From NCBI GenBank assembly GCA_902539825.1, contig CACBMH010000008.1, positions 1 through 39,666 on the forward strand: 39,666 nt of DNA, in the 5' to 3' direction. Positions 27,587 through 39,370 of this stretch are shown one piece after another. The stretch is from an uncultured Alphaproteobacteria bacterium (GTDB lineage Bacteria; Pseudomonadota; Alphaproteobacteria; HIMB59; GCA-002718135). The notes beneath the pieces were generated by a model. That model was not told the origin of the DNA, ran no database searches, and saw only the letters and a list, made by a program, of their open reading frames with translations. Positions within the stretch are counted from its first letter, which is position 1. Each line of letters begins with the position of its first letter. The position numbers and the translations under genes were made by a program.

Positions 27587-28796
27587 GATATTTTGAAAAT
27601 ACTAATGTTGCATTTGTGCCGCCAAAACCAAAGCTATTCGACATAACATGCTCAATTTCAACATTATTTTCCGTTTTTAAAAGAATATTACAATCTTTGG
27701 CACTATCATCGAGATTTTCAATATTAGCAGAACCACTAATAAAATTATTTTTCATCATCAATAAACTATAAATTGCTTCATGCACACCAGTTGCCCCTAA
27801 AGAATGACCAGTCAAAGATTTTGTTGAGCTCATTTTAGGAATATTTGAACCAAAAACATTTTTGATTGCTTCCAATTCTTTTACATCTCCTATTGGAGTG
27901 CTTGTTCCATGTGTATTTATATAATCAATTTTACCATCAATATTTTTTAACGCTTGCTTCATACATCTTTCTGCTCCTTCTCCAGAAGGCTGTACCATAT
28001 CGTATCCATCTGAGGTTGCTCCATATCCTGTTATTTCACCATATATTTTAGCACCTCTAGCTTTTGCATGCTCTAATTCTTCAAGTACTAAAGTTCCACC
28101 CCCACCAGCAATTACAAATCCATCTCTATCTGCATCATATGCCCTTGAAGATTTGTTTGGAGTAGAGTTATATTTTGATGACAAAGCACCCATTGCATCA
28201 AATAAAATTGATAAAGTCCAATGGAGCTCTTCGCCTCCTCCAGCAAAAACAATATTTTGTTTTCCCATTTGAATTAGTTCGTACGCATTACCAATACAAT
28301 GTGAACTTGTAGAACATGCTGAAGTAATTGAATAGTTAACTCCTTTAATTTTAAAAGGAGTCGCAAGAGTTGCAGAATTTGTACTAGACATTGCTCTTGG
28401 CACCATAAATGGTCCAATTTTTTTTGAACCCGAACTCTTTCCAATTTCAGAAGACTTAAATAAATTTTGTGTAGATGGACCACCAGAACCAACAATTATA
28501 CCAGTCATTTCATTTGAAATATCACTATCCTCTAGCCCTGAGTCGTCTATAGAATCTTTCATCGCAATATAGTTGTAGGCAGCTCCATTACCCATAAACC
28601 TAAGTAATCTTCTATCAATTTTGTTACTAATATCTATATTTGGTTTACCATGTACAAGACTTCTAAAAGAAAACTCCTCATACTCTTCTGCACTTGTTAT
28701 CCCAGATTTCAAATTTTTAAGACTGTCTATAACATCCGATTGATTATTACCAATACATGATACTATACCTAAACCTGTTACTACTACTCTATTCAT
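27579..28796 (-). CDS. fabB: 3-oxoacyl-[acyl-carrier-protein] synthase I FabB
   Basis: FabB condenses malonyl-ACP with acyl-ACP and is required to elongate the cis-unsaturated intermediates made by FabA. The Cys-His-His triad is Cys161 ([12 protein letters not shown]), His296 ([11 protein letters not shown]) and His331 ([12 protein letters not shown]). The 405-aa length and position next to fabA identify FabB over FabF. It starts 3 bases after fabA ends and overlaps fabI by 8 bases, so the three are almost certainly one transcript. Confidence 0.96.
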   Translation of the reverse strand: MNRVVVTGLGIVSCIGNNQSDVIDSLKNLKSGITSAEEYEEFSFRSLVHGKPNIDISNKIDRRLLRFMGNGAAYNYIAMKDSIDDSGLEDSDISNEMTGIIVGSGGPSTQNLFKSSEIGKSSGSKKIGPFMVPRAMSSTNSATLATPFKIKGVNYSITSACSTSSHCIGNAYELIQMGKQNIVFAGGGEELHWTLSILFDAMGALSSKYNSTPNKSSRAYDADRDGFVIAGGGGTLVLEELEHAKARGAKIYGEITGYGATSDGYDMVQPSGEGAERCMKQALKNIDGKIDYINTHGTSTPIGDVKELEAIKNVFGSNIPKMSSTKSLTGHSLGATGVHEAIYSLLMMKNNFISGSANIENLDDSAKDCNILLKTENNVEIEHVMSNSFGFGGTNATLVFSKYHA

Positions 28797-28799
28797 TAC

Positions 28800-29306
28800 T
28801 TATTTCTCAGGTGAAAATAAACCGACTTTCATATCTTTAGCTTCATAAATTGTTTCACCATCAGCTTTTAAAACACCATCTCCAACTCCTAAAATCAATT
28901 TTCTTAGTATAAGTCTTTTAAGAGATATATGATAAGTTACTTTTTTGACTTTTTGTAATACCTGACCAGTAAACTTAACTTCACCAACTCCTAAAGCTCT
29001 ACCCTTTCCTGGTTGACCAAGCCATCCTAAATAAAACCCTAGTAATTGCCACATAGCATCCAAACCCAAACAACCCGGCATTACTGGATCATCTTTAAAA
29101 TGACATTCAAAAAACCATAAGTCTTCTTTAATATCTAATTCTGCAATAACCTCACCTTTAGCGAATACTCCTCCATTTTCATTTATTGAAGTAATTCTAT
29201 CAAACATTAACATAGGAGGCATTGGAAGTTGAGCATTCCCTTTTCCAAAAAGAACACCTTTTGCACAATCAATTAATTGATCGTAGGTAAATGAATTTTG
29301 TTTCAT
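28800..29306 (-). CDS. fabA: 3-hydroxydecanoyl-[acyl-carrier-protein] dehydratase/isomerase FabA
   Basis: FabA dehydrates 3-hydroxydecanoyl-ACP and isomerises the product, committing it to unsaturated fatty acids. The hot-dog fold protein has catalytic His69 in [20 protein letters not shown] and Asp83 in the same segment, followed by the FabA-type [18 protein letters not shown], which separates it from FabZ. Length 168 aa is standard. It lies 39 bases downstream of the ThiF-like gene on the same strand. An irr/fur-type regulator often precedes fabA in alphaproteobacteria; none is here. Confidence 0.97.
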   Translation of the reverse strand: MKQNSFTYDQLIDCAKGVLFGKGNAQLPMPPMLMFDRITSINENGGVFAKGEVIAELDIKEDLWFFECHFKDDPVMPGCLGLDAMWQLLGFYLGWLGQPGKGRALGVGEVKFTGQVLQKVKKVTYHISLKRLILRKLILGVGDGVLKADGETIYEAKDMKVGLFSPEK

Positions 29307-29345
29307 AATTTTAATTAAACTTTTTTTATATAATTATCAATTAAC

Positions 29346-30098
29346 TTAAACTGATTTTAAATAACAATCATGTTTACTTTTAATAATAATATTATCAATG
29401 TTTAATTTTTTTCCATCAGAAATTGTCATTATATTAGTTTCATCCTTTAAATTTAAATAGAAATTAATTATTTTTTGAGCAGCAATCAAACCTGCTAACC
29501 CTGCAGAAATGCCTGAAATACCTACTACATCACATCTGGGAAGATTAACATCATCTTTGTTAGGAAAGATACAATTTAAACATAGATGATTATTTTTATT
29601 TGAATTATTGAAAAGAATTATCTGTAAATCGTGTCTTAAAGCAGAGGAATATAAAAAATTGATTGAGTTTTTAAGACAATATTCATTTAATAATTTAGAA
29701 CTTACCCAATCATCAGTTGCATCAACAATTATAGAACATTCTTGTAAAGAATTTAAATTCAAAGAATTAATATTTTCATCAACAGTATGAATTTTACATT
29801 CAGTATTGATTAATTGTAATTTATTTTTTGCTACATCAACCTTTTTTTTTCCAATATCATTTAAATTAAATAAAATTTGTCTATTAAGATTACTTTTTTC
29901 AACAATGTCTCCATCTACTATTAACAATTCTTTTATTCCAGAGTTGACTAAATATTGACTTAAAGGACATCCTATACCTCCCATACCCACAATACCAATT
30001 TTTATATTTGATAATTTTTTTAGGTTTTCTTCAGAAAATTCTTTTAAAATAAATAATCTGCTGAAAATTTTATATTCTTCTTCAGAGTAATTATTCAT
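29346..30098 (-). CDS. ThiF/MoeB/HesA family adenylyltransferase-like protein
   Basis: This E1-like enzyme family activates the C-terminus of a sulfur-carrier protein (MoaD or ThiS) with ATP. Visible motifs are the nucleotide-binding IGIVGMGGIGCPLSQYL, the VDGDIVEKSNLNRQILF segment with the arginine finger, and DATDDW. One zinc-site pair is intact (Cys173 and Cys176, CLNC). The second pair is reduced to a single cysteine (Cys245, HDCYLKS), so zinc binding may be altered. Cys189 aligns near the usual catalytic cysteine. No rhodanese domain is present (250 aa). No moa or thi gene is visible nearby, so MoeB and ThiF roles cannot be separated. Confidence 0.87.
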   Translation of the reverse strand: MNNYSEEEYKIFSRLFILKEFSEENLKKLSNIKIGIVGMGGIGCPLSQYLVNSGIKELLIVDGDIVEKSNLNRQILFNLNDIGKKKVDVAKNKLQLINTECKIHTVDENINSLNLNSLQECSIIVDATDDWVSSKLLNEYCLKNSINFLYSSALRHDLQIILFNNSNKNNHLCLNCIFPNKDDVNLPRCDVVGISGISAGLAGLIAAQKIINFYLNLKDETNIMTISDGKKLNIDNIIIKSKHDCYLKSV

Positions 30099-30102
30099 AA
30101 TT

Positions 30103-31272
30103 CTATATAGAATTATAAATTTGTTTTATAATTTGCTTTGCACAATTTACCTTTGTCATTTTCTTAAATTTTTTTATCTGGTTTTTTGTAACTATTGATA
30201 TCTGATTATAATCTGAACCAAAAACTTTATTTTTACTATCGATTTTATTGTAAACCATCATATCACATTTTTTATCAACTAATTTTTTTTTGGCATTATC
30301 AATGCCCCCTGTTTCTGCCGCAAAACCAACTAAAAATTTAGGCCTTTGCGTTTTACTTTTTCCAATTTTTTCTAAAATATCAATATTCTTATAAAGTCTA
30401 ATATTTAATTTTTCATTTTTTTTAATCTTGGATTTATTTATATTTTTATTTTTGAAATCAGATACTGCAGCAGTAAAAATTCCTATATCAACTTTAGAAA
30501 TTTTTCTAATTTTTTGATACATTTCATCCGCAGATTTAATTTTAACAAATTTTAAATTTGGTGGAGGATCTAAATTTGTTGGTCCAGATATCAAGATCAC
30601 TTTTGCACCATGTAAAACTAGTTGTGAAGCAATTTCATAGCCTTGTTTTCCAGAAGATTGATTCGAAATAAACCTAACTGGATCAATCATTTCAATTGTG
30701 GGTCCTGCAGTTACTAGGCATTTTTTATTTTTTAACAAATTAACATTATCTAGTCTGTTTAAAATTCTATTTACTATATTTTTTGAGTTATCAATTCTGC
30801 CTAAACCAAATTCTCCACATTTTAGATTTCCAACTTTAGGGCCAATAAACTCATGACCACTATCTTTTAATAATCTCACATTTTTTTGATTAATTTTATT
30901 ATGCCACATAAAACTATTCATAGCTGGGACAAACAAAATTTTTTTATTAGAAGCAAGTAAGGTGTTAGAAGATAAATTATCTCCATATCCATTAGCAAAC
31001 TTAGCAATTGAATTAGCTGTAGCTGGACATACAACTATCATATCATTATCTCTTGATAAATTTATATGAAGCATCTTATTTTTTTTTTCATCTTCATCTG
31101 TAAATATTCTATTTTTAAGCAATTTTTTGATATCTGATATTTTTATATATTTTTTAGCCTCTTTAGTTAGTATGCAGCTAATTTTAACTTCCTTCTTGCG
31201 AAGTAAAGTAATAATTTCTTTGCATCTGGAAGCAGCAATAGAACCAGTTATTATAAATAAAATATTATTCAT
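30103..31272 (-). CDS. coaBC: Bifunctional phosphopantothenoylcysteine decarboxylase / phosphopantothenate-cysteine ligase
   Basis: CoaBC carries out two consecutive steps of coenzyme A synthesis. The N-terminal flavoprotein domain (CoaC, about 1-175) has the active-site His69 (MLHINLSR), the PAMNSFMW motif (116-123) and the flexible-lid Cys152 (LKCGEFGLGRI). The C-terminal CoaB domain begins near KKCLVTAGPTIEMIDPVRF and has FISNQSSGKQGYEIA, the standard ligase signature. Length 389 aa is normal. It overlaps ubiE by one base. In many alphaproteobacteria ubiB lies between ubiE and coaBC, and dut follows coaBC; both are missing here. Confidence 0.96.
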   Translation of the reverse strand: MNNILFIITGSIAASRCKEIITLLRKKEVKISCILTKEAKKYIKISDIKKLLKNRIFTDEDEKKNKMLHINLSRDNDMIVVCPATANSIAKFANGYGDNLSSNTLLASNKKILFVPAMNSFMWHNKINQKNVRLLKDSGHEFIGPKVGNLKCGEFGLGRIDNSKNIVNRILNRLDNVNLLKNKKCLVTAGPTIEMIDPVRFISNQSSGKQGYEIASQLVLHGAKVILISGPTNLDPPPNLKFVKIKSADEMYQKIRKISKVDIGIFTAAVSDFKNKNINKSKIKKNEKLNIRLYKNIDILEKIGKSKTQRPKFLVGFAAETGGIDNAKKKLVDKKCDMMVYNKIDSKNKVFGSDYNQISIVTKNQIKKFKKMTKVNCAKQIIKQIYNSI

Positions 31273-32003
31273 TAAAGTTTATAACCAGTATGTATTGCTA
31301 CAATTCCATTAAATAGATTAATAGTCTCAACTTTACTAAATCCACAATCTCGTAGATTTTTGCTAAGCTCTTCTTGTGATGGAAATAAATCAATACTTTC
31401 ACTCAAATAGTTATAAGCAATTTTATCTTTAGCAACTATTTCTCCTAGCAGAGGCAAAATTCTTGATTTGTAAATTTTATATGAACTTGATATTAAAGAT
31501 GATTTAGGAGTACTAAATTCTAAGCAACAATATTTACCACCAGGCTTAAGAACTCTGTAAGCCTCTTTAATAGATAATAAATACTCTGTAACGTTTCTTA
31601 AGCAGAAAGAAATAGTATATTTATCAAAAAAATTATTTTCAAATTTTAACTTTTCAGCATTACCAATAAAATATTTTATATTTTTTTCTTTTTTTAATCT
31701 TTTTTTTCCTTCTAATAACATTTCTTCATTTAGATCTAAAAGATAAAGGCTGGTTGCTATATTTTCTTTTAAAATTTCACTAGCAATATCACCAGAACCA
31801 GAACCAACATCCAAGACAATTTCATTTTCTTTTAAATCGACGGTCTCTACAAATCTTTTTTTCCATAATCGATGCATACCTAAACTCATTAAATCATTCA
31901 TTATATCGTAGCTTGGAGCTACGCTTGAAAATACATTCTGAACAAGTTTAGTCTTTTGTTTTGAATTTACTTTTGTATAACCAAAATTATAATCTTTTTT
32001 CAT
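31272..32003 (-). CDS. ubiE: Ubiquinone/menaquinone C-methyltransferase UbiE
   Basis: UbiE performs the SAM-dependent C-methylation step in ubiquinone (and, where present, menaquinone) synthesis. The SAM site is IVLDVGSGSGDIASEI. Other family signatures are FSSVAPSYDIMNDLMSLGMHR near the N-terminus and FCLRNVTEYLLSIKEAYRVL. I place the start at 32003 (MKKDYNFGY, 243 aa). The frame stays open to 32081, but that extension would run antisense through the essential N-terminus of mutM. With this start, one base separates the ubiE and mutM start codons. Confidence 0.94.
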   Translation of the reverse strand: MKKDYNFGYTKVNSKQKTKLVQNVFSSVAPSYDIMNDLMSLGMHRLWKKRFVETVDLKENEIVLDVGSGSGDIASEILKENIATSLYLLDLNEEMLLEGKKRLKKEKNIKYFIGNAEKLKFENNFFDKYTISFCLRNVTEYLLSIKEAYRVLKPGGKYCCLEFSTPKSSLISSSYKIYKSRILPLLGEIVAKDKIAYNYLSESIDLFPSQEELSKNLRDCGFSKVETINLFNGIVAIHTGYKL

Positions 32004-32004
32004 T

Positions 32005-32823
32005 ATGCCAGAATTACCTGAAGTTGAAACTACAGTAAAAGGACTTAGTGTAATATTGAACCAAAAAATATCTAATATCAAAATTCATACATCAAAACTG
32101 CGTTTTAAAATTCCTAATAATATAATTAATATACTACGTAACTCTAAGATATCCAACCTAAGACGCATAGCAAAATTCATTATCATAGATTTAGATACAA
32201 ATTATTCTCTAATAATACACTTAGGAATGTCAGGAAGGTTAAAAACTGGAGACATAAACTACAAAAGAATAAAACACGATCATTTTGTACTATATTTTTT
32301 AAATAAAAAGATACTTATTTATCATGATCCAAGAAAATTTGGATTCATAGACATAGTAAAAACAAAAGATGTACAAAAACAAAAGTATATATTAAGTTTA
32401 GGTGTAGATGCACTGAGCCCAGATCTAAATGCACAAATTATATTTGAAAAAATTTCTAAATCTGAGGTTCCAATAAAGCAGATTTTGCTCAATCAAAAAA
32501 TAATTGCTGGCATAGGTAATATCTATGCATCAGAAATTCTATTTGACTCTAAAATCTCTCCACTCACTTTAGGTAAAGATTTAGAAATTAGTCTCATTAT
32601 GAAACTAATTAAGTCTACTAAAAAAATTTTAAATAAAGCAATTAAATATGGGGGCTCGAGTATAAGAGATTACAGGTCGACTGACGGCACATTAGGAAAT
32701 TTTCAGTCAAGTTTTAAGGTATACAATAAAGAAGGAAAAAAAATAGGTAAAGATAAGGTTAAAAAGATCGTTCAATATGGAAGATCTACTTTTTATTGTC
32801 CAAAACTTCAAAATAATAAGTAA
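32005..32823 (+). CDS. mutM: Formamidopyrimidine-DNA glycosylase MutM (Fpg) with degenerate zinc finger
   Basis: MutM excises oxidised purines such as 8-oxoguanine and cuts the abasic strand. The N-terminal catalytic PELPEVET (Pro1, Glu2 after Met removal), Lys57 (RRIAKFII), the HLGMSGRL loop and the H2TH motif (IAGIGNIYASEILF) are intact. The C-terminal finger is unusual. Of the four zinc-binding cysteines only Cys265 remains, in GRSTFYCPKLQ; the first CxxC position reads IGKDK, and the final cysteine is Leu. The DNA-contacting Arg260 is kept. This resembles the zincless finger of some Fpg/Nei relatives. Length 272 aa is normal, so the protein is not truncated. Confidence 0.95.
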   Translation: MPELPEVETTVKGLSVILNQKISNIKIHTSKLRFKIPNNIINILRNSKISNLRRIAKFIIIDLDTNYSLIIHLGMSGRLKTGDINYKRIKHDHFVLYFLNKKILIYHDPRKFGFIDIVKTKDVQKQKYILSLGVDALSPDLNAQIIFEKISKSEVPIKQILLNQKIIAGIGNIYASEILFDSKISPLTLGKDLEISLIMKLIKSTKKILNKAIKYGGSSIRDYRSTDGTLGNFQSSFKVYNKEGKKIGKDKVKKIVQYGRSTFYCPKLQNNK

Positions 32824-32841
32824 TTCTATATCAAAAATTAA

Positions 32842-32869
32842 TTGACTTAATTTATTTTGAATTTATAGC
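32842..32869 (+). promoter_or_regulatory. Candidate strong promoter directly upstream of rpsT
   Basis: TTGACT (32842-32847; 5 of 6 match to the -35 consensus) is followed after 16 bases by TATAGC (32864-32869; 4 of 6 to the -10). The predicted start site is about 32875-32877, which coincides with the rpsT ATG at 32876. Transcripts from it would be leaderless or nearly so. No Shine-Dalgarno is visible before rpsT, which agrees with this. Confidence 0.5.
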
Positions 32870-32875
32870 ACCCAT

Positions 32876-33136
32876 ATGGCTAACCATGCTTCTGCAAAAA
32901 AAAGATCAAGACAGAACAAAACTAGAAATACTGTTAATTCTCAATACCTATCCAAATTTAGAAATGCTCTAAATAAATTTAGATCATCGGTAGAAGCAAA
33001 AAATGAGGAAGAAATGCAAAAATCCTTTAGTAATGTCAACTCAATAATGTCCAGAGCATCAAAAAAAGGAATATTCAAAAAAGAATACATATCCAGAAAG
33101 TTATCCTCTTTATCAAAACAAATTTCAAAAAAATAA
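32876..33136 (+). CDS. rpsT: 30S ribosomal protein S20
   Basis: S20 binds 16S rRNA early in 30S assembly. The 86-aa, Lys/Arg/Ser-rich helical protein begins MANHASAKKRSRQNKTRN, the standard family start, and ends in a basic tail. It sits just before dnaA, an association seen in many alphaproteobacteria. A promoter-like element ends 6 bases before the ATG. No Shine-Dalgarno precedes the start codon: the bases before it read AGCACCCAT. No GC-rich terminator follows; only T runs do. Confidence 0.97.
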   Translation: MANHASAKKRSRQNKTRNTVNSQYLSKFRNALNKFRSSVEAKNEEEMQKSFSNVNSIMSRASKKGIFKKEYISRKLSSLSKQISKK

Positions 33137-33186
33137 TTTTTTTTTAATTTTTTTCACTTTTCTTCTTGCTAAAAATACTTAAAGAG

Positions 33187-33217
33187 TGTTGATTAAGTAA
33201 ATTAATTTGGTGATTAA
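33187..33217 (+). repeat. Phased direct repeat in the dnaA upstream region
   Basis: TGTTGATTAA (33187-33196) and TGGTGATTAA (33208-33217) differ at one base and start exactly 21 bases apart, which is two helical turns. They lie within the 146-base rpsT-dnaA gap, otherwise filled by T runs and promoter-like sequence. The units resemble the reverse complement of a DnaA box only loosely. They may be a regulator site for dnaA. Confidence 0.4.
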
Positions 33218-33234
33218 ATTTTACGACTTTAGAT

Positions 33235-33263
33235 TTTTTGCGTAAAATTTTTTAAGCTATAAA
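33235..33263 (+). promoter_or_regulatory. Candidate dnaA promoter
   Basis: TATAAA (33258-33263; 5 of 6 to the -10 consensus) lies 17 bases after a weak -35-like TTTTTG (33235-33240). The predicted start near 33270 would give a leader of about 13 bases carrying the dnaA Shine-Dalgarno, GGGGGA (33275-33280). Position and spacing fit; the -35 is poor. Confidence 0.4.
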
Positions 33264-33282
33264 ATCGTCTTGTTGGGGGAAA

Positions 33283-34677
33283 ATGGATAATTCATCTACT
33301 ATTTTTGACGAAAGTAAATGGTTATCTTTTAAAAAAAATCTTAAAAAAAATGTTGGTGATTCTGCTTATAATAACTGGCTTAAGCATCTTAATTATGTTT
33401 CAGTTGAAGAAACAACTATAACATTTTCAGTTCCAACTAAGTTCTTAAGAGATTGGATTGTTAATAATTACTCAGATAAGATAAAAAGTGAGGCTAAGAG
33501 CCATATAAATAAAGTTGATACAATTAAGTTTGTTGTAAAGCCTTCAGGAGGGAGAATTGTTCCTGGCACTACAAGAACTATTAAGAGCAATGATAATCAT
33601 TGGAAATCAACAATGGATCTTAGATCTAATCAGTCTTCAACATATCCTAATGAATTTGGTGCACCACTTGATCCACGTTTCACATTTGAAAATTTTGTTG
33701 TTGGAAAACCTAATGAACTTGCATTTGCAGCATCTCAGAGAGTTTCTGAAGCAAACAAAATAACTTTTAATCCACTATTTTTATGTGGGGGAGTTGGCTT
33801 AGGTAAAACACATTTAATGCACGCTATAGGATGGAAAATTAAGCAACAACAACCTGAAAGAAAAGTTATATATCTTTCAGCTGAAAAGTTTATGTATCAA
33901 TTTGTTAGAGCATTAAGATATAAAGATACCTCAGCTTTTAAAGAACAATTTAGATCTATTGATGTTCTTATGATTGATGACGTACAATTTATTAGTGGTA
34001 AAGATAATACTCAAGAAGAATTTTTTCATACTTTCAATGCTCTTATAGAACAGAATAAACAAATAGTTATTTCAGCAGATAAAACACCCACTGATCTAGA
34101 TGGAGTGCAAGAAAGATTAAAATCAAGACTTGGATGTGGACTGGTAGCAGACATACATCCCACAACATATGAGCTTAGACTTGGAATATTAATCGAAAAG
34201 GCACAAAAAAGAGGAGTTGAAATACCTCCAAAAGTATTAGAGTTTCTTTCACACAGAATAATTTCAAATGTAAGAGAAATGGAGGGTGCACTAAATAGAT
34301 TAGTTGCCCACGCTACTTTAGTTGGAACATCAATCACTGTTGAAACTGCTCAATTAGTCCTTCAGGATCTATTAAAATCATCAAATAAGAAAATTACTAT
34401 TGAAGAAATACAAAAGAAAGTTGCAGAACATTTTAATATCAGAATAACAGACATGCATTCTCCGAGGAGATCACGGTCTGTTGCTAGACCAAGACAAATA
34501 GCAATGTATCTTGCCAAATCTATTACTTCAAGATCTTTACCAGAGATTGGAAGAAAATTTGGAGGAAGAGACCATACAACTGTAATGCATGCGGTCAAAA
34601 AAATTGAAGAACTCAAGCTATCTGATGTTAATTTTAATGAAGATCTCGAATTATTAAAAAGACTTATAGATTCTTAA
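33283..34677 (+). CDS. dnaA: Chromosomal replication initiator protein DnaA
   Basis: DnaA binds the origin and opens the duplex to start replication. All four domains are visible. Domain I is at the N-terminus (WLSFKKNLKKNVGDSAYNNW), and a short variable linker (about 85-130) is domain II. The AAA+ domain III has Walker A GGVGLGKTH (169-177) and Walker B LMIDDVQF (229-236). Domain IV is the DNA-binding helix-turn-helix, with GRDHTTVMHAVKKIEEL. Length 464 aa is normal. Translation is supported by GGGGGA just before the ATG. The gene heads the dnaA-dnaN-recF-gyrB cluster. I see no array of canonical DnaA boxes upstream, so the origin is not demonstrably here. Confidence 0.98.
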   Translation: MDNSSTIFDESKWLSFKKNLKKNVGDSAYNNWLKHLNYVSVEETTITFSVPTKFLRDWIVNNYSDKIKSEAKSHINKVDTIKFVVKPSGGRIVPGTTRTIKSNDNHWKSTMDLRSNQSSTYPNEFGAPLDPRFTFENFVVGKPNELAFAASQRVSEANKITFNPLFLCGGVGLGKTHLMHAIGWKIKQQQPERKVIYLSAEKFMYQFVRALRYKDTSAFKEQFRSIDVLMIDDVQFISGKDNTQEEFFHTFNALIEQNKQIVISADKTPTDLDGVQERLKSRLGCGLVADIHPTTYELRLGILIEKAQKRGVEIPPKVLEFLSHRIISNVREMEGALNRLVAHATLVGTSITVETAQLVLQDLLKSSNKKITIEEIQKKVAEHFNIRITDMHSPRRSRSVARPRQIAMYLAKSITSRSLPEIGRKFGGRDHTTVMHAVKKIEELKLSDVNFNEDLELLKRLIDS

Positions 34678-34700
34678 TTTTTTTTATCATATGTTTAGAT

Positions 34701-35816
34701 ATGAAATTTAAAATATTACGTTCTAGTTTTTTTAGAACATTATCACATCTTCAAGGTATTGTTGATAAAAAAAATTCACTGCCAATTCTATCTAATATTT
34801 TAATTGAAGCTAAAGAAAATAAGTTAACATTGTCTTCTACAGATATGGATATTTCAATAATAGAAAAAATTGATTGTAATGTATTAGAAGAAGGTGCTAC
34901 TACTATAAATTCTCAAATTTTATATGATATAGTTAGAAAACTAGATGAAAATTGTGAAATAGAGATTATTTCAAATAATGGCAAATTATTAACTCTAAGA
35001 GCCAGTGGATCACGATTTTCTTTAGCTTGCTTACCTAAAGAAGATTACCCAATAATTGATCAAGATAGTTCTGGTACTAGTATTAGTATTAATTCAAAAA
35101 TATTATTTAAACTAATTGATAAAACAAAGTTTGCTATATCTAATGAAGAAACAAGATATTTTCTTAATGGTTTATATTTTAATATTAATCGGGAAAATGA
35201 CTTAAATGTAGTCACCCTAGTTGGCACTGATGGGCATAGATTGGCAAAATTCAGCTATAATCTTGAAATAAATATTGATGAAATCTCTGGTGTAATTATT
35301 CCGAAAAAGACTATTTATGAATTATCAAAATTATTATCTGAAATTGATGATGATGTAGAAATATTAATTAGTTCTAACAAAGTGACATTTTTGATTGGTA
35401 ATATAGTTTTTATATCAAAATTAATTGATGGTAGCTTTCCTGATTACAAAAGAGTAATTCCTCAAAATAATAATAATGTTCTTAAAATTAATAGGGAAAT
35501 ATTACTATCAGCAGTTGATAGAGTTAGTACAATTGCTAATGATAAGTCTCCAGTTATTAAATTTAAATTACTCAAAAATATTTTAAATTTAAATACAGTA
35601 AATAATGAAAGTAGTACAGCTTCTGAAGATCTAAAAATAAATTATGATGGTGATGAAATAGAAATAGGGTTTAATTCAAAATACATAATGGATATTGTTA
35701 ATAATTTAGAAGATGAAGATATATCAATAAAGTTAAAAGACAATACTTCTCCTATTATTGCTCTTGAAAATTCAAATACTAATTTAGTTTATGTTTTAAT
35801 GCCAATGAGAGTATAA
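34701..35816 (+). CDS. dnaN: DNA polymerase III sliding clamp (beta subunit)
   Basis: DnaN forms the ring that tethers polymerase to DNA. The 371-aa protein shows the three-domain clamp pattern: an N-terminal LSHLQGIVDKKNSLPILSN segment, GTDGHRLAKF in the second domain, and the C-terminal MPMRV ending, typical of clamps. It follows dnaA after 23 bases and precedes recF by 3 bases, so it probably shares the dnaA transcript. The gap after dnaA contains no clear hairpin. Confidence 0.97.
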   Translation: MKFKILRSSFFRTLSHLQGIVDKKNSLPILSNILIEAKENKLTLSSTDMDISIIEKIDCNVLEEGATTINSQILYDIVRKLDENCEIEIISNNGKLLTLRASGSRFSLACLPKEDYPIIDQDSSGTSISINSKILFKLIDKTKFAISNEETRYFLNGLYFNINRENDLNVVTLVGTDGHRLAKFSYNLEINIDEISGVIIPKKTIYELSKLLSEIDDDVEILISSNKVTFLIGNIVFISKLIDGSFPDYKRVIPQNNNNVLKINREILLSAVDRVSTIANDKSPVIKFKLLKNILNLNTVNNESSTASEDLKINYDGDEIEIGFNSKYIMDIVNNLEDEDISIKLKDNTSPIIALENSNTNLVYVLMPMRV

Positions 35817-35819
35817 AAT

Positions 35820-39364
<3,545 letters not shown>

Positions 39365-39370
39365 AATTTA

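Noticed and set aside
27866-28051. Plus-strand short open frame inside fabB
   Set aside because: Composition (His/Leu/Tyr-rich) is that expected from the complement of fabB codons, and no start signal supports it.
32004-32081. Upstream extension of ubiE by 26 codons
   Set aside because: The extension is antisense to the conserved start of mutM, and the extra residues are not family-like; the internal start at 32003 gives a normal UbiE N-terminus.
33170-33220. CtrA-type sites (TTAA-7-TTAA) upstream of dnaA
   Set aside because: Several TTAA pairs exist, but their spacings are 5, 8 and 10 bases, never 7; TTAA is common in such AT-rich DNA.
33137-33282. Replication origin with DnaA boxes between rpsT and dnaA
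   Set aside because: No strict TTATNCACA-type box was found on either strand in this gap; the dnaA-dnaN-recF-gyrB cluster alone does not prove an adjacent origin in alphaproteobacteria.
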